The notes under the pieces were generated by a model, which made no database searches, was not told the DNA's origin, and was given only the letters and a program-made list of their open reading frames with translations. Shown piece by piece: positions 14,649 to 22,630 of a stretch of 64,000 nt of DNA. This stretch comes from CAITWF01 sp038231575 (lineage in GTDB: Bacteria > Verrucomicrobiota > Verrucomicrobiia > Opitutales > Opitutaceae): assembly GCA_038231575.1 (NCBI GenBank), contig JBBRLB010000002.1:37626-101625 (forward strand). The letters are read 5' to 3'. Made by a program: the position numbers and the translations under genes. Every line of letters begins with the position of its first letter. Within the stretch, counting starts at the first letter, position 1.

Positions 14649-15605
14649 ATGCATCCTTTGAGCTTCAATTCTGTCTCGTTGTTCTCCTTGAGAGTTTTCA
14701 CCGCCTGCGCGGGACTGCTCGGACTGGTTCGGCTGACCGCCGCGGAGCGGGCGGCGCCGGTGCCGACGATTTTTGTCCTTGGTGACTCCACCGCGCGCAA
14801 TACTGCGAAGGGCAAGAGCGGCGAGCCGTGCGCCGGGTGGGGCACGCCGCTCGCCGACTATTTCGAGCCGGCGAAGGCCGTCGTCGCCAATGTCGCGCAC
14901 GCCGGTCAGTCGAGCCGCACCTATTTCAACCTGCCTGGCGACTGGCCGAGCGTGCTGCCAAAGATCAAGCCGGGCGACTTCGTGCTGCTCGTCTTCGGCA
15001 TCAACGACGGCGGGCCGCCCCGCACGGTGAAGGATCGCGGCTCGATCCCGGGACTCGGCGACGAGAAGGTCGAACTGAAGCGCGGCGACGACACCGTCGA
15101 AATCGCGCACACCTACGGCTGGTATCTGTCGACGATGGCGAACGCGGCGCGAGCCCAGGGGGCGCACGTCATTTTTCTCACGGTCACGACGCGCAATATC
15201 TGGACGAATCCCAAGGCGAAGTTCCGCGATGCCACGCCCACCGAGCCGTTGCCTGCCGATTACGATCCCAAGGCGGACCGCATCGAGCGCGGCACGGCGA
15301 ACGGCCAATACACCCAGTGGACGAAAGACCTCGGCGCGAAACTCCACCTCCCCGTGCTCGATCTCACGAATCTCTGCGCGGACAAATACGAGGCGATGGG
15401 CCGTGAGGCCGTCGACAGATTCTACAGCGATCACAACCACACCTATCTGCCCGGCGCCGATTTTGTGGCGGCGTCGATCGTGTCGGGCTTGAAGGCGTTT
15501 CCGCAGAGCCCGTTGGGCGCGCTGCTCTCCGAAAAAGGGAAAGGTGTGCCGACGGCTGACGCCAAATACGTCAGCGAGAATCGCGCGCCGCCCCGCGCCC
15601 CATAA
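14649..15605 (+). CDS. secreted SGNH esterase, rhamnogalacturonan acetylesterase type
   Basis: 318 residues from the ATG at 14649, with a signal peptide to about residue 36 (ends LTAAERA). Block I reads FVLGDSTARN with the nucleophile Ser47; block V reads YSDHNHTYLPGADF with Asp and His of the D-x-x-H-like dyad. GINDGGPP is the block III Asn segment. This is the CE12-like rhamnogalacturonan acetylesterase pattern: removal of acetyl groups from pectin. A longer upstream start exists but lacks a signal peptide. Confidence 0.82.
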   Translation: MHPLSFNSVSLFSLRVFTACAGLLGLVRLTAAERAAPVPTIFVLGDSTARNTAKGKSGEPCAGWGTPLADYFEPAKAVVANVAHAGQSSRTYFNLPGDWPSVLPKIKPGDFVLLVFGINDGGPPRTVKDRGSIPGLGDEKVELKRGDDTVEIAHTYGWYLSTMANAARAQGAHVIFLTVTTRNIWTNPKAKFRDATPTEPLPADYDPKADRIERGTANGQYTQWTKDLGAKLHLPVLDLTNLCADKYEAMGREAVDRFYSDHNHTYLPGADFVAASIVSGLKAFPQSPLGALLSEKGKGVPTADAKYVSENRAPPRAP

Positions 15606-15662
15606 TCCGGCGTCGGCGCGCCGCATTTGCGAAACGGGCGTTCTTTCTCTCATTCGCGGATC

Positions 15663-16634
15663 ATGCTCGCTTCCCTTGGGTCCGTCTCCGCTGCGCCTGC
15701 TGATGAAGGGCTGATCGACGCTTATTCTTCCGCCGTCTCCAGCGCCGTGGCCGCGGCGCATCCCGCCGTCGTTCACATCGAGGTGCGCGGCAACGATGCG
15801 CCCGGCGGGTCTGGCTCCGGCTTTTTCATTTCACCCGATGGCTACATCCTCACCAACAGCCACGTCGTCCATGGTGCAAAAGAGCTCAAGGTTTTCCTCG
15901 CCGACGGCCGCCGGCTCGCCGCCGATCTCATTGGCGATGATCCGGACACGGACCTCGCTGTGATTCGCGTGAGCGCGGACGAACTTGCGCACCTCACGCT
16001 CGCCGACAGCGACGCCGTGCGCCCCGGCCAGATCGCCATCGCGATCGGATCGCCGATGGGGTTTCAGCAGACGGTCACCGCCGGCATCGTCAGCGGACTC
16101 GGTCGCTCGCTCCGCGGCGCGTCGGGCCGGCTCATCGACAACGTCATCCAGACCGACGCCGCACTCAATCCCGGCAACTCCGGGGGGCCGCTCGTAAACA
16201 CGCGTGGTGAAGTCATCGGCGTGAACACTGCCATCATCCGCCCTGCGCAGGGCATCTGCTTCGCGATCGCGAGCAACACGGCGCGCTGGGTCGTCGCGTG
16301 GCTCATCAAGGACGGACGCATCCGCCGCAGTTTCATCGGGCTTGCCGGCCAGAACGTTCCGCTCATCCGCAAGGTCGCGCGCTACCATCACGTGAAACAG
16401 GACACCGGCGTGCTCGTAGCCGGCCTGGAGGCGCATAGTCCCGCCGCCCGCGCCGGGCTGGTCGAGGGGGACATTGTGATCGCGTTGGACGACGCGCCGA
16501 CGCCCTCGGTTGACGCCCTGCACAAGCTTCTCACTGGCGATCGCATCGGCGAACGCGCGATCGTGACGTTCCTGCGCGGAGTCGAATTGCGCCGCCACGC
16601 GATCATTCCGCTCGAAACGCCTGCGCGCGAGTAG
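15663..16634 (+). CDS. HtrA/DegP-like trypsin-family serine protease with one PDZ domain
   Basis: 323 residues from the ATG at 15663; a TTG at 15627 adds 12 residues. The catalytic triad is complete: His67 (TNSHVV), Asp97 (DTDLAVI), Ser173 (GNSGGPL). One PDZ domain follows (AARAGLVEGDIVIALDDAPTPS). No clear signal peptide or long N-terminal helix is visible, so it may act in the cytosol, which is unusual for HtrA proteins. The pyrE-like gene starts 16 bases downstream, so the two may be co-transcribed. Confidence 0.85.
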   Translation: MLASLGSVSAAPADEGLIDAYSSAVSSAVAAAHPAVVHIEVRGNDAPGGSGSGFFISPDGYILTNSHVVHGAKELKVFLADGRRLAADLIGDDPDTDLAVIRVSADELAHLTLADSDAVRPGQIAIAIGSPMGFQQTVTAGIVSGLGRSLRGASGRLIDNVIQTDAALNPGNSGGPLVNTRGEVIGVNTAIIRPAQGICFAIASNTARWVVAWLIKDGRIRRSFIGLAGQNVPLIRKVARYHHVKQDTGVLVAGLEAHSPAARAGLVEGDIVIALDDAPTPSVDALHKLLTGDRIGERAIVTFLRGVELRRHAIIPLETPARE

Positions 16635-16650
16635 TTCAGTCCTCCTGCAC

Positions 16651-17244
16651 ATGCGGGAAGAACTTATCAAGCTGCTCGCCGGGCGGCGCGGACATTTCCA
16701 GATGGAGTCCGGCTATCACAGCGAATTGTGGTTCAACCTCGATCGGCTCTTCGCACAGCCCGCCCGCCTCCGGCCGTTCGTGGCGGAACTCGCCCGGCGT
16801 CTCGCCGCCCATCGGATCGACGCGGTGTGTGGGCCGATGACCGGTGGCGCTAGACTCGCCGAAATGGTCGCGGCCGAACTCGGCTTGGGCTATTTTTTTA
16901 CGGAGCGCTTCGAAACGCGCGCCGCGACCGGACTCTTCCCGGTGAAGTATCTGGTGCCAGAGGCACGCCGCGGGTTGCTCCGGCGGAAACGCATCGCGAT
17001 CGTCGACGATGCCGTGAGCGCGGGTTCGGCTGCGCGTGGCACCTACACTGACCTTCTCGCGTGTGGGGCGGAACCGGTCGCGCTGGGCGCATTATTTGTG
17101 TTGGGCGACAAAGCCGCGCGCTTCGCGCAGGAATCCAATCTCGCGCTCGAATCGATCGCACAGATGTCTTTCGGCATGTGGCCGCCGGCGGAGTGTCCGC
17201 TTTGCCAAGCTGGTGTGGCGTGGGAGAACGTTTCCGACGCCTGA
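16651..17244 (+). CDS. pyrE: orotate phosphoribosyltransferase-like protein
   Basis: 197 residues. The type I PRTase fold is clear: GPMTGGARLAEMVA near residue 60-75 and the PRPP-binding IAIVDDAVSAGSAARGTYTDL at ~112-132. The N-terminus (GHFQMESGYHSELWFNLDRLF) resembles OPRTases, where a substrate loop sits at the same place. The tail CPLCQAGV has a CxxC that could bind metal; this is seen in some divergent OPRT-like proteins. It may act in UMP synthesis or another nucleobase salvage step. It converges directly on the DUF1080 gene, with no gap between the stops. Confidence 0.7.
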   Translation: MREELIKLLAGRRGHFQMESGYHSELWFNLDRLFAQPARLRPFVAELARRLAAHRIDAVCGPMTGGARLAEMVAAELGLGYFFTERFETRAATGLFPVKYLVPEARRGLLRRKRIAIVDDAVSAGSAARGTYTDLLACGAEPVALGALFVLGDKAARFAQESNLALESIAQMSFGMWPPAECPLCQAGVAWENVSDA

Positions 17245-18594
17245 TTACAGCGACTTGATCCGGATCGCGCGAAACGCGATGACGTCTTTGTGCTCGGCGA
17301 GACCCGCCGCCTCGCTGTGCCCGGCGAATCCAAACGCGCCCGAGGTGCGATCTTTGCCGGGGTGGGCTTTACCATCGAGGAACTCGGTGACCTTGGCGAC
17401 GTCGCCGTTGAGAATAACCGTGCCGTTGAGTTCCACCTTGATCGTCGATCCGCGGACGGTGACTTCTTCGAAATTCCACTCCCCAATGGGGTGCTGATAG
17501 CCGCGAGCGGCGGCAATCATGCCGTAGACCGAGCCATGGGCCTGGCGTGGATCAATTTTTCGGCCGGTGGCCTTCTCATAATTGTCGTCGAGGATCTGGC
17601 TTTCGCACATCCCCACATAGGCGGTGTCGCCGGTGCCGGGATAGCGGATCGCGAGGCCGTTGTTGCCTCCGGCCGTGAGCTTGAATTCCACGCGCACGAT
17701 GAAATCCGAAAATTCCTCCTTCGTGAAAAGCGTGCCGCCTTTCCCGGGCGGGCAGGTGATCGCACCGTCGGCGACTTCGTAGCTGTCAACGGCGCCGGCC
17801 CAGCCATCGAAATTCTTGCCGTTAAAAACCGATTTGAACCCGGCGTCCTCACCGTGGGTCGCGAGGATCCGGTTCGCTTCGGCGGTGCCGATTTCGCGGA
17901 TAAAAACATTGCGCCAGCGGATTTCGCCATCGTGCGTCTGCAGCTCGATCGGGCCGCGCGCAGGGATGGGCGTCAGGTTCTTTTTGTCGAAGTAGGAATT
18001 GTCCATGACGGCGTGGTCGACGACGAGTTGCTCGTTGAGCCACACGCTTACGCGGGAGCCGACCATCACGATGCGGAAATGATTCCATTCACCGAAAGCC
18101 TTGTCGGCCTTCACCAGCGGATCCTTGCCGGGCGCGCCGGCGGCGTTATTCCAGAGGCCGCCCGAGCCCTTGTCCGAACCGATCGGAAATTTTTTCGGGT
18201 CAGTGTAGTCCCAAATTTGCACCTGTGGGCAGCCGCGCAGATAAATGCCGGAGTCGGCCAGCGCCACAGTCTTGTAGTCTACGAGTAACTCAAAATCGCC
18301 GTAGTCCTTCGCGGTGGTCGCGTATTTGCCGCTGCCGTCGTTGACGAGTTCATCGCCGTCGGCGCGCCAGTGCTTGAGCATGTCAGCGGTCCAGGTGGCG
18401 TCCTGCTTCGCGCGCGCCTCCTCGGTCATCGCGGCCAGCTTGCGCGGATCGAACGTGTCGCCGCCATGCCAGCCGGAGAGATCTTTGCCGTTGTAGAGGG
18501 CGGTGAAACCGGCGGGCGGCATGACCGCGGCGAAGGTGGGCGCGGCGAAAAGCGTGATGAGGAGAAATGAGCGAGCGGAGGTGAGGAGTTTCAT
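17245..18594 (-). CDS. secreted two-domain DUF1080 protein (3-keto-disaccharide hydrolase family)
   Basis: 449 residues from the ATG at 18594, with a signal peptide (MKLLTSARSFLLITLFAAP-TFA). Two tandem DUF1080 jelly-roll domains are seen: the first starts FTALYNGKDLSGWHGGD (~25-230), the second FKSVFNGKNFDGWAGAV (~245-445). Shared features include ELLVDYKT/RVEFKL, GIYLRGCPQVQIWD and GLAIRYPG. The family (PF06439) is named for hydrolysis of 3-keto-disaccharides. It is the last gene of an operon with an oxidoreductase (4-base gap) and an MFS transporter, which suits sugar processing outside the cytosol. Confidence 0.87.
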   Translation of the reverse strand: MKLLTSARSFLLITLFAAPTFAAVMPPAGFTALYNGKDLSGWHGGDTFDPRKLAAMTEEARAKQDATWTADMLKHWRADGDELVNDGSGKYATTAKDYGDFELLVDYKTVALADSGIYLRGCPQVQIWDYTDPKKFPIGSDKGSGGLWNNAAGAPGKDPLVKADKAFGEWNHFRIVMVGSRVSVWLNEQLVVDHAVMDNSYFDKKNLTPIPARGPIELQTHDGEIRWRNVFIREIGTAEANRILATHGEDAGFKSVFNGKNFDGWAGAVDSYEVADGAITCPPGKGGTLFTKEEFSDFIVRVEFKLTAGGNNGLAIRYPGTGDTAYVGMCESQILDDNYEKATGRKIDPRQAHGSVYGMIAAARGYQHPIGEWNFEEVTVRGSTIKVELNGTVILNGDVAKVTEFLDGKAHPGKDRTSGAFGFAGHSEAAGLAEHKDVIAFRAIRIKSL

Positions 18595-18598
18595 GGGG

Positions 18599-19678
18599 CT
18601 AAAGCTTAATGGTGCGACCTTCGCGGAACGACTGATCCGCGGCGAGGACGATGCGGAGGCTGTCGATGGCGCTCTGCCAGTGTGACGAAAGATCCACGTC
18701 GTCGCGAATCGCGCGGAGAAAAACTTCCTGTTCGCGACGGCAGAGTTCGTCGTGGTTGGGCTCGTCGGTGACGTCGATGAGCTCGTCGGCACGCGCGAAG
18801 GTGCCGTCGGGTTTGCGTTCGGCGTGGTGCAGGCGGAGCGACTCGGTCTTCGAGTGCGAATCGACATCGGCGGATTTGCCGGCGCTGGCGGCGGTTTTGG
18901 CGACGATGCTCACGCAGCCTTTCGGGCCGATCACATCCTTCACGAAAAACGCGGTCTCGCTCATCATCGGGCCCCAGCCGGCTTCATACCAGCCGACCGA
19001 CCCGTCGTCGAAGGTCACCTGGAGATGTCCGTAGTTGATTTGGCCGGGCGTGATGTCGTCCGCGAGGCGGGCGCCGATGCCGTTGACGCTGATGGGACGC
19101 GCCCCGGTCATCCGGCACATCACGTCGACGTAGTGCACGCCACAGTCGACGATCGGCGAGGTGGAGCGGAGGAGGTTTTTGTGGGTTTCCCAATTCGCCC
19201 CGGAGCTTTGCTGGTTCAGGTTCATCCGCATCACGAGCGGTTTGCCGAGCGTGCGCGCAAGCTCGGTGAATTTCTGCCACGACGGATGGACGTGGAGGAT
19301 GTAGCCCACGATGAGTTTTTTCTTGAGGCGCTTCGCCGTCGCGACGACGCGCTCGCAGTCGGCGATGTTGTCGGCGACGGGCTTCTCGAGGAACACGTGC
19401 GCGCCGGCTTCGAATGCCGCCGTCGCGTAGGCCGCGTGCGTTTCGGAGTAGGTGCTGATGCACACGGCGTCGGGTTTGGTGCGCGCGAGGGCGGCGGTGT
19501 AGTCGCCGAACTCGGCGTAACGTCCACCGAACTCGGCGTTGAGTTTCTGCCGCGAAGGAGCGCCGCGGGCGACGAATCCGACGATTTCGAAATCGTCCGC
19601 CATCGCGTGATAGGCGCGCGCGTGCGACGTGCCCATGTGCCCGCAACCGACGACGAGGACGCGAAGTTTTTTAGCCAT
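18599..19678 (-). CDS. Gfo/Idh/MocA family NAD(P)-dependent oxidoreductase (cytosolic)
   Basis: 359 residues, no signal peptide. The Rossmann start is VLVVGCGHMGTSHARAYHAM; the family motif EKPVADN (catalytic Lys of EKP) lies at ~residue 98, and DCGVHYVDVM supplies the conserved D-x-x-x-H. The family oxidises sugars, inositols or their derivatives, often at C3. Middle gene of the minus-strand operon MFS - oxidoreductase - DUF1080. Confidence 0.88.
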   Translation of the reverse strand: MAKKLRVLVVGCGHMGTSHARAYHAMADDFEIVGFVARGAPSRQKLNAEFGGRYAEFGDYTAALARTKPDAVCISTYSETHAAYATAAFEAGAHVFLEKPVADNIADCERVVATAKRLKKKLIVGYILHVHPSWQKFTELARTLGKPLVMRMNLNQQSSGANWETHKNLLRSTSPIVDCGVHYVDVMCRMTGARPISVNGIGARLADDITPGQINYGHLQVTFDDGSVGWYEAGWGPMMSETAFFVKDVIGPKGCVSIVAKTAASAGKSADVDSHSKTESLRLHHAERKPDGTFARADELIDVTDEPNHDELCRREQEVFLRAIRDDVDLSSHWQSAIDSLRIVLAADQSFREGRTIKL

Positions 19679-19702
19679 GGCGAATCGCGCGCGGTTTGAG
19701 AT

Positions 19703-21046
19703 TTAGTGGGGCGCCGAACCCGCGGCGACCGCTTCGCCCGGCCCGGTGGTCGGCGGCTTGAAGAAGAGCGCGAGCGCGATGGCCGCCACGGAAGCGGTGG
19801 CGAGCGGCACGAGGAAGAGCCCCTTGAAATCGATCACGCCGCCCGACGTGTAAACTTTCTGGAGCAGGAACGGGCAGATCGAGTTGGCCAGCAGCACGCC
19901 GACGCCGAGGATCTGGAAGTTGAAGAGGCCTTGCGCGCTCGTGCGGATGTCCTTCGGGAAATACGCGTCGACGAAGATGTAGACGGTGGCGAAGAAGAAC
20001 GCATAGCAGATGCCGTGGAGAATCTGGATGAGGATGATCATGCCGGCGCTCTGCGGGCAGAAGGCGTAGACGGCAAAGCGTGCCGCATGGCCCAGGATGC
20101 CGACGATCATCGTGGTGCGCCAACCGAACTTCTTCAGCGTCGCGCCCAAGACGAACATCGTGACGATTTCCGCGACCTGGCCGATGCTCATCACGGGTGT
20201 GATCCAGTTCGAGGCGATGCCGACGCCGCCCGCTTCCTTCGCGGTGCCGAGGAAGACGCCGGTCCAGTTGAAATAGCAGTTGTGGACGAAGGCGTCGACG
20301 AGCGTGACGAGCCACAGCACGAGGACGAAGGGGACCTTGAGCAGCTTGAGCGCCTCGACCCACGCGAGTTTCTCCACGGTGCCAGCGGCGGCCTTCGCTT
20401 TCGGGGCTGAGCGGGGGAGCGTCAGGCTGAACGCCGCGAGCGCGAGCGACGCGATGCCGGAGACGATGAACGTCCACTTGGTCGCGGCCTTCGCGGCGTC
20501 GCCGGTGAGCGGGTTGCCGAGCGCCTTGCCGAGCCAGTCGGCAAAGCCGGCGGGATGCGCGGCGGCCACGGCGTCCCAGTTGACGAAGATAAACGTGAAG
20601 GGCCACGCCGCGAGGATCCAGCCGATGGTGCCGCCGAGGCGGATGAGGCCGAATTCCTTTTCGGGGTTCTTCATGTTCGCAAACGCGATTGAGTTCACGA
20701 TCGAGATGGTGGGCACGTAGAGCAGGCAGTGCACGAGCATCAGCAGGAAGAACGGCATGAACTCCTTCGTGAAACCGCAGCCGAGAATCGCCAGGCCGCC
20801 GATGAGGTGGGAGAAGGCGAGGAATTTTTCCGGCGCGAATTTACGGTCCGCCCACTGGTTGCTGAAAAACATCCCGACAATCGACGCGACCGGAAACGCG
20901 TTGAGGATGAGCGATTGCTGCCCGGGCGTGAATCCGAGGCTCGGCAGGTAGCCGAAGATCAGCGGGAGCCACGCGCCCCAGATGAAAAACTCGAGCACCA
21001 TCATGAAGAAGAGCCGGTATTTGCCAGTCGAAGCGGAGGAACTCAT
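19703..21046 (-). CDS. MFS transporter, nucleoside/sugar:H+ symporter type
   Basis: 447 residues, 12 predicted membrane segments. The start (KYRLFFMMVLEFFIWGAWLP) and the segments FSNQWADRKFAPEKFLAFSH and KEFGLIRLGGTIGWILAAWP match the nucleoside:H+ symporter branch (NupG/XapB), which in PVC-group bacteria is common next to Gfo/Idh/MocA genes. First gene of the operon with 18599-19678 (24-base gap) and DUF1080. The likely cargo is the sugar or keto-sugar used by those enzymes (inference). Confidence 0.82.
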   Translation of the reverse strand: MSSSASTGKYRLFFMMVLEFFIWGAWLPLIFGYLPSLGFTPGQQSLILNAFPVASIVGMFFSNQWADRKFAPEKFLAFSHLIGGLAILGCGFTKEFMPFFLLMLVHCLLYVPTISIVNSIAFANMKNPEKEFGLIRLGGTIGWILAAWPFTFIFVNWDAVAAAHPAGFADWLGKALGNPLTGDAAKAATKWTFIVSGIASLALAAFSLTLPRSAPKAKAAAGTVEKLAWVEALKLLKVPFVLVLWLVTLVDAFVHNCYFNWTGVFLGTAKEAGGVGIASNWITPVMSIGQVAEIVTMFVLGATLKKFGWRTTMIVGILGHAARFAVYAFCPQSAGMIILIQILHGICYAFFFATVYIFVDAYFPKDIRTSAQGLFNFQILGVGVLLANSICPFLLQKVYTSGGVIDFKGLFLVPLATASVAAIALALFFKPPTTGPGEAVAAGSAPH

Positions 21047-21233
21047 GGATTCGTTTTGGGGTGGGGAGAAACTGCAGCGCCGGCGCGCGAACCGAAGTGA
21101 GGCGGCCAGTGTGTGCGGAGGAAGCGACGCCCATCCAGCCTGAAGATTCGAGCGGAATAGTTATTCCGGGTTGCCACGCGGCGCGACCCGGCGCACATCA
21201 AAGCCAAGCCGCCCCGCAACCCTGCGCTTCCCC

Positions 21234-22616
21234 GTGAAAACTCCGCTCACCCTCAGCCGCCGCCAGTTTGCCCAGACGCTCGGTGCCGCCGCGCTCACCG
21301 CGCCGTTCATCATGCGCAACCTCCGCGCCGCGCCGCCCAGCGGCACGCTGCGCCACGCGAGCTTCGGCGCGTCGGGCCAGGCGTGGAGCGACATCCAGGC
21401 GATTTGCAGCAACCCGTTCGTGAAACTCGTCGCTGTGGCCGACGTGGATTTGAGCAAGGTCGCGAACGTGAAGGCCACGTTTCCCGGCGTGAAGATTTAC
21501 CAGGACTGGCGCGAGTTGCTCGACAAGGAGGGCAACAACCTCGACTCGGTCAACGTCTCCACGCCCGATCACATGCACGCGCCGATCGCGCTGTCGGCGA
21601 TGCAGCTCGGCAAGCACTGCTACTGTGAAAAACCGCTCGCGCATGACCTACACGAGACACGGGTGCTGACGGAATACGCCCGCGAGAAGAAGCTCGTGAC
21701 GCAGATGGGCATCCAGATTCACTCGCAGAAAGTCTACCGGCAGGCCGTCGCGATCGTGCAGAGCGGCGTCATCGGCAAGGTCAAGGAAGTCCACACGTGG
21801 AGTAACAAAAAATGGGGCGCGGTCGGCGCGCCGCCCGTGACGACCGATGCCGTGCCGGCGGATTTCAATTGGGACCTGTGGCTCGGTGGCGCGGCGGAGC
21901 GGCCGTTCGTTGGCGTCAGCAATTACTATCACCCGGGCAACTGGCGCCGGCGGCTCGATTTCGGCACGGGCACGTTCGGCGACATGGGCTGCCACATTTT
22001 CGATCCGGTGTTTGAATCGCTCGCCCTCACCGCGCCGATCTCGCTCCGCTCCGAGGGGCCCGCGCCCGACGCGTGGAATTGGGCGACCAACGCGAACATC
22101 CGCTACGTTTTCCCGGGCACGAAATACACGGCCGGTGCAACCGTGTCGGTCACGTGGCACGACGGCGACAGCCGGCCGCCGGCGGAAATCCAGGCCCTCG
22201 TCGCGGTGCCCGCGCCCGCCGATCAAACGGCCGCGGCGAAAAAGCGCGCGGACGCGCTGCTCGAACAAGGCTCGATCCTAATCGGCACCGAGGGCGTGCT
22301 GCACGTGCCGCACATCGCGGCGCCCAAACTTTTCCCGCTCGAGAAATTCCGCGACTACACGTTGCCGGAAATCACCGGCACCCACCATTGGAGCGACTGG
22401 GCCGAGGCGTGCGTGGGCGGCCCGGGCAAGCCCACGGCCGGCTTCGATTATTCGGGTCCGCTGACGGAAGCGGTCCTGCTCGGCAGCGTCGCAGTGCGGT
22501 TTCCGCAGACGACGCTCCAGTGGGATAGCGCGGCGCTGAAATTCAAAAACGAGAAGGCCGCGAATGCGTTCGTCCGCAGTTCGTATCGCAAGGGTTGGGG
22601 CGTCACGGGACTATAA
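21234..22616 (+). CDS. Tat-exported Gfo/Idh/MocA family oxidoreductase
   Basis: 460 residues from a GTG at 21234; the frame continues upstream only with a TTG. The N-terminus has a twin-arginine signal (LSRRQFAQTLGAAALTAPFIM). The Rossmann region is unusual: SGTLRHASFGASGQAWSD where a GxGxxG is expected, followed by VAVADVDLSKV. CEKPLAHDLHETR carries the EKP Lys; a late GDMGCHIFDPV supplies D-x-x-x-H. Such Tat-exported proteins fold with NAD(P) before export and work in the periplasm. It is divergent from the MFS/DUF1080 operon (187 bases between starts). Confidence 0.85.
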   Translation: MKTPLTLSRRQFAQTLGAAALTAPFIMRNLRAAPPSGTLRHASFGASGQAWSDIQAICSNPFVKLVAVADVDLSKVANVKATFPGVKIYQDWRELLDKEGNNLDSVNVSTPDHMHAPIALSAMQLGKHCYCEKPLAHDLHETRVLTEYAREKKLVTQMGIQIHSQKVYRQAVAIVQSGVIGKVKEVHTWSNKKWGAVGAPPVTTDAVPADFNWDLWLGGAAERPFVGVSNYYHPGNWRRRLDFGTGTFGDMGCHIFDPVFESLALTAPISLRSEGPAPDAWNWATNANIRYVFPGTKYTAGATVSVTWHDGDSRPPAEIQALVAVPAPADQTAAAKKRADALLEQGSILIGTEGVLHVPHIAAPKLFPLEKFRDYTLPEITGTHHWSDWAEACVGGPGKPTAGFDYSGPLTEAVLLGSVAVRFPQTTLQWDSAALKFKNEKAANAFVRSSYRKGWGVTGL

Positions 22617-22630
22617 GCTCACCTGCGTCG

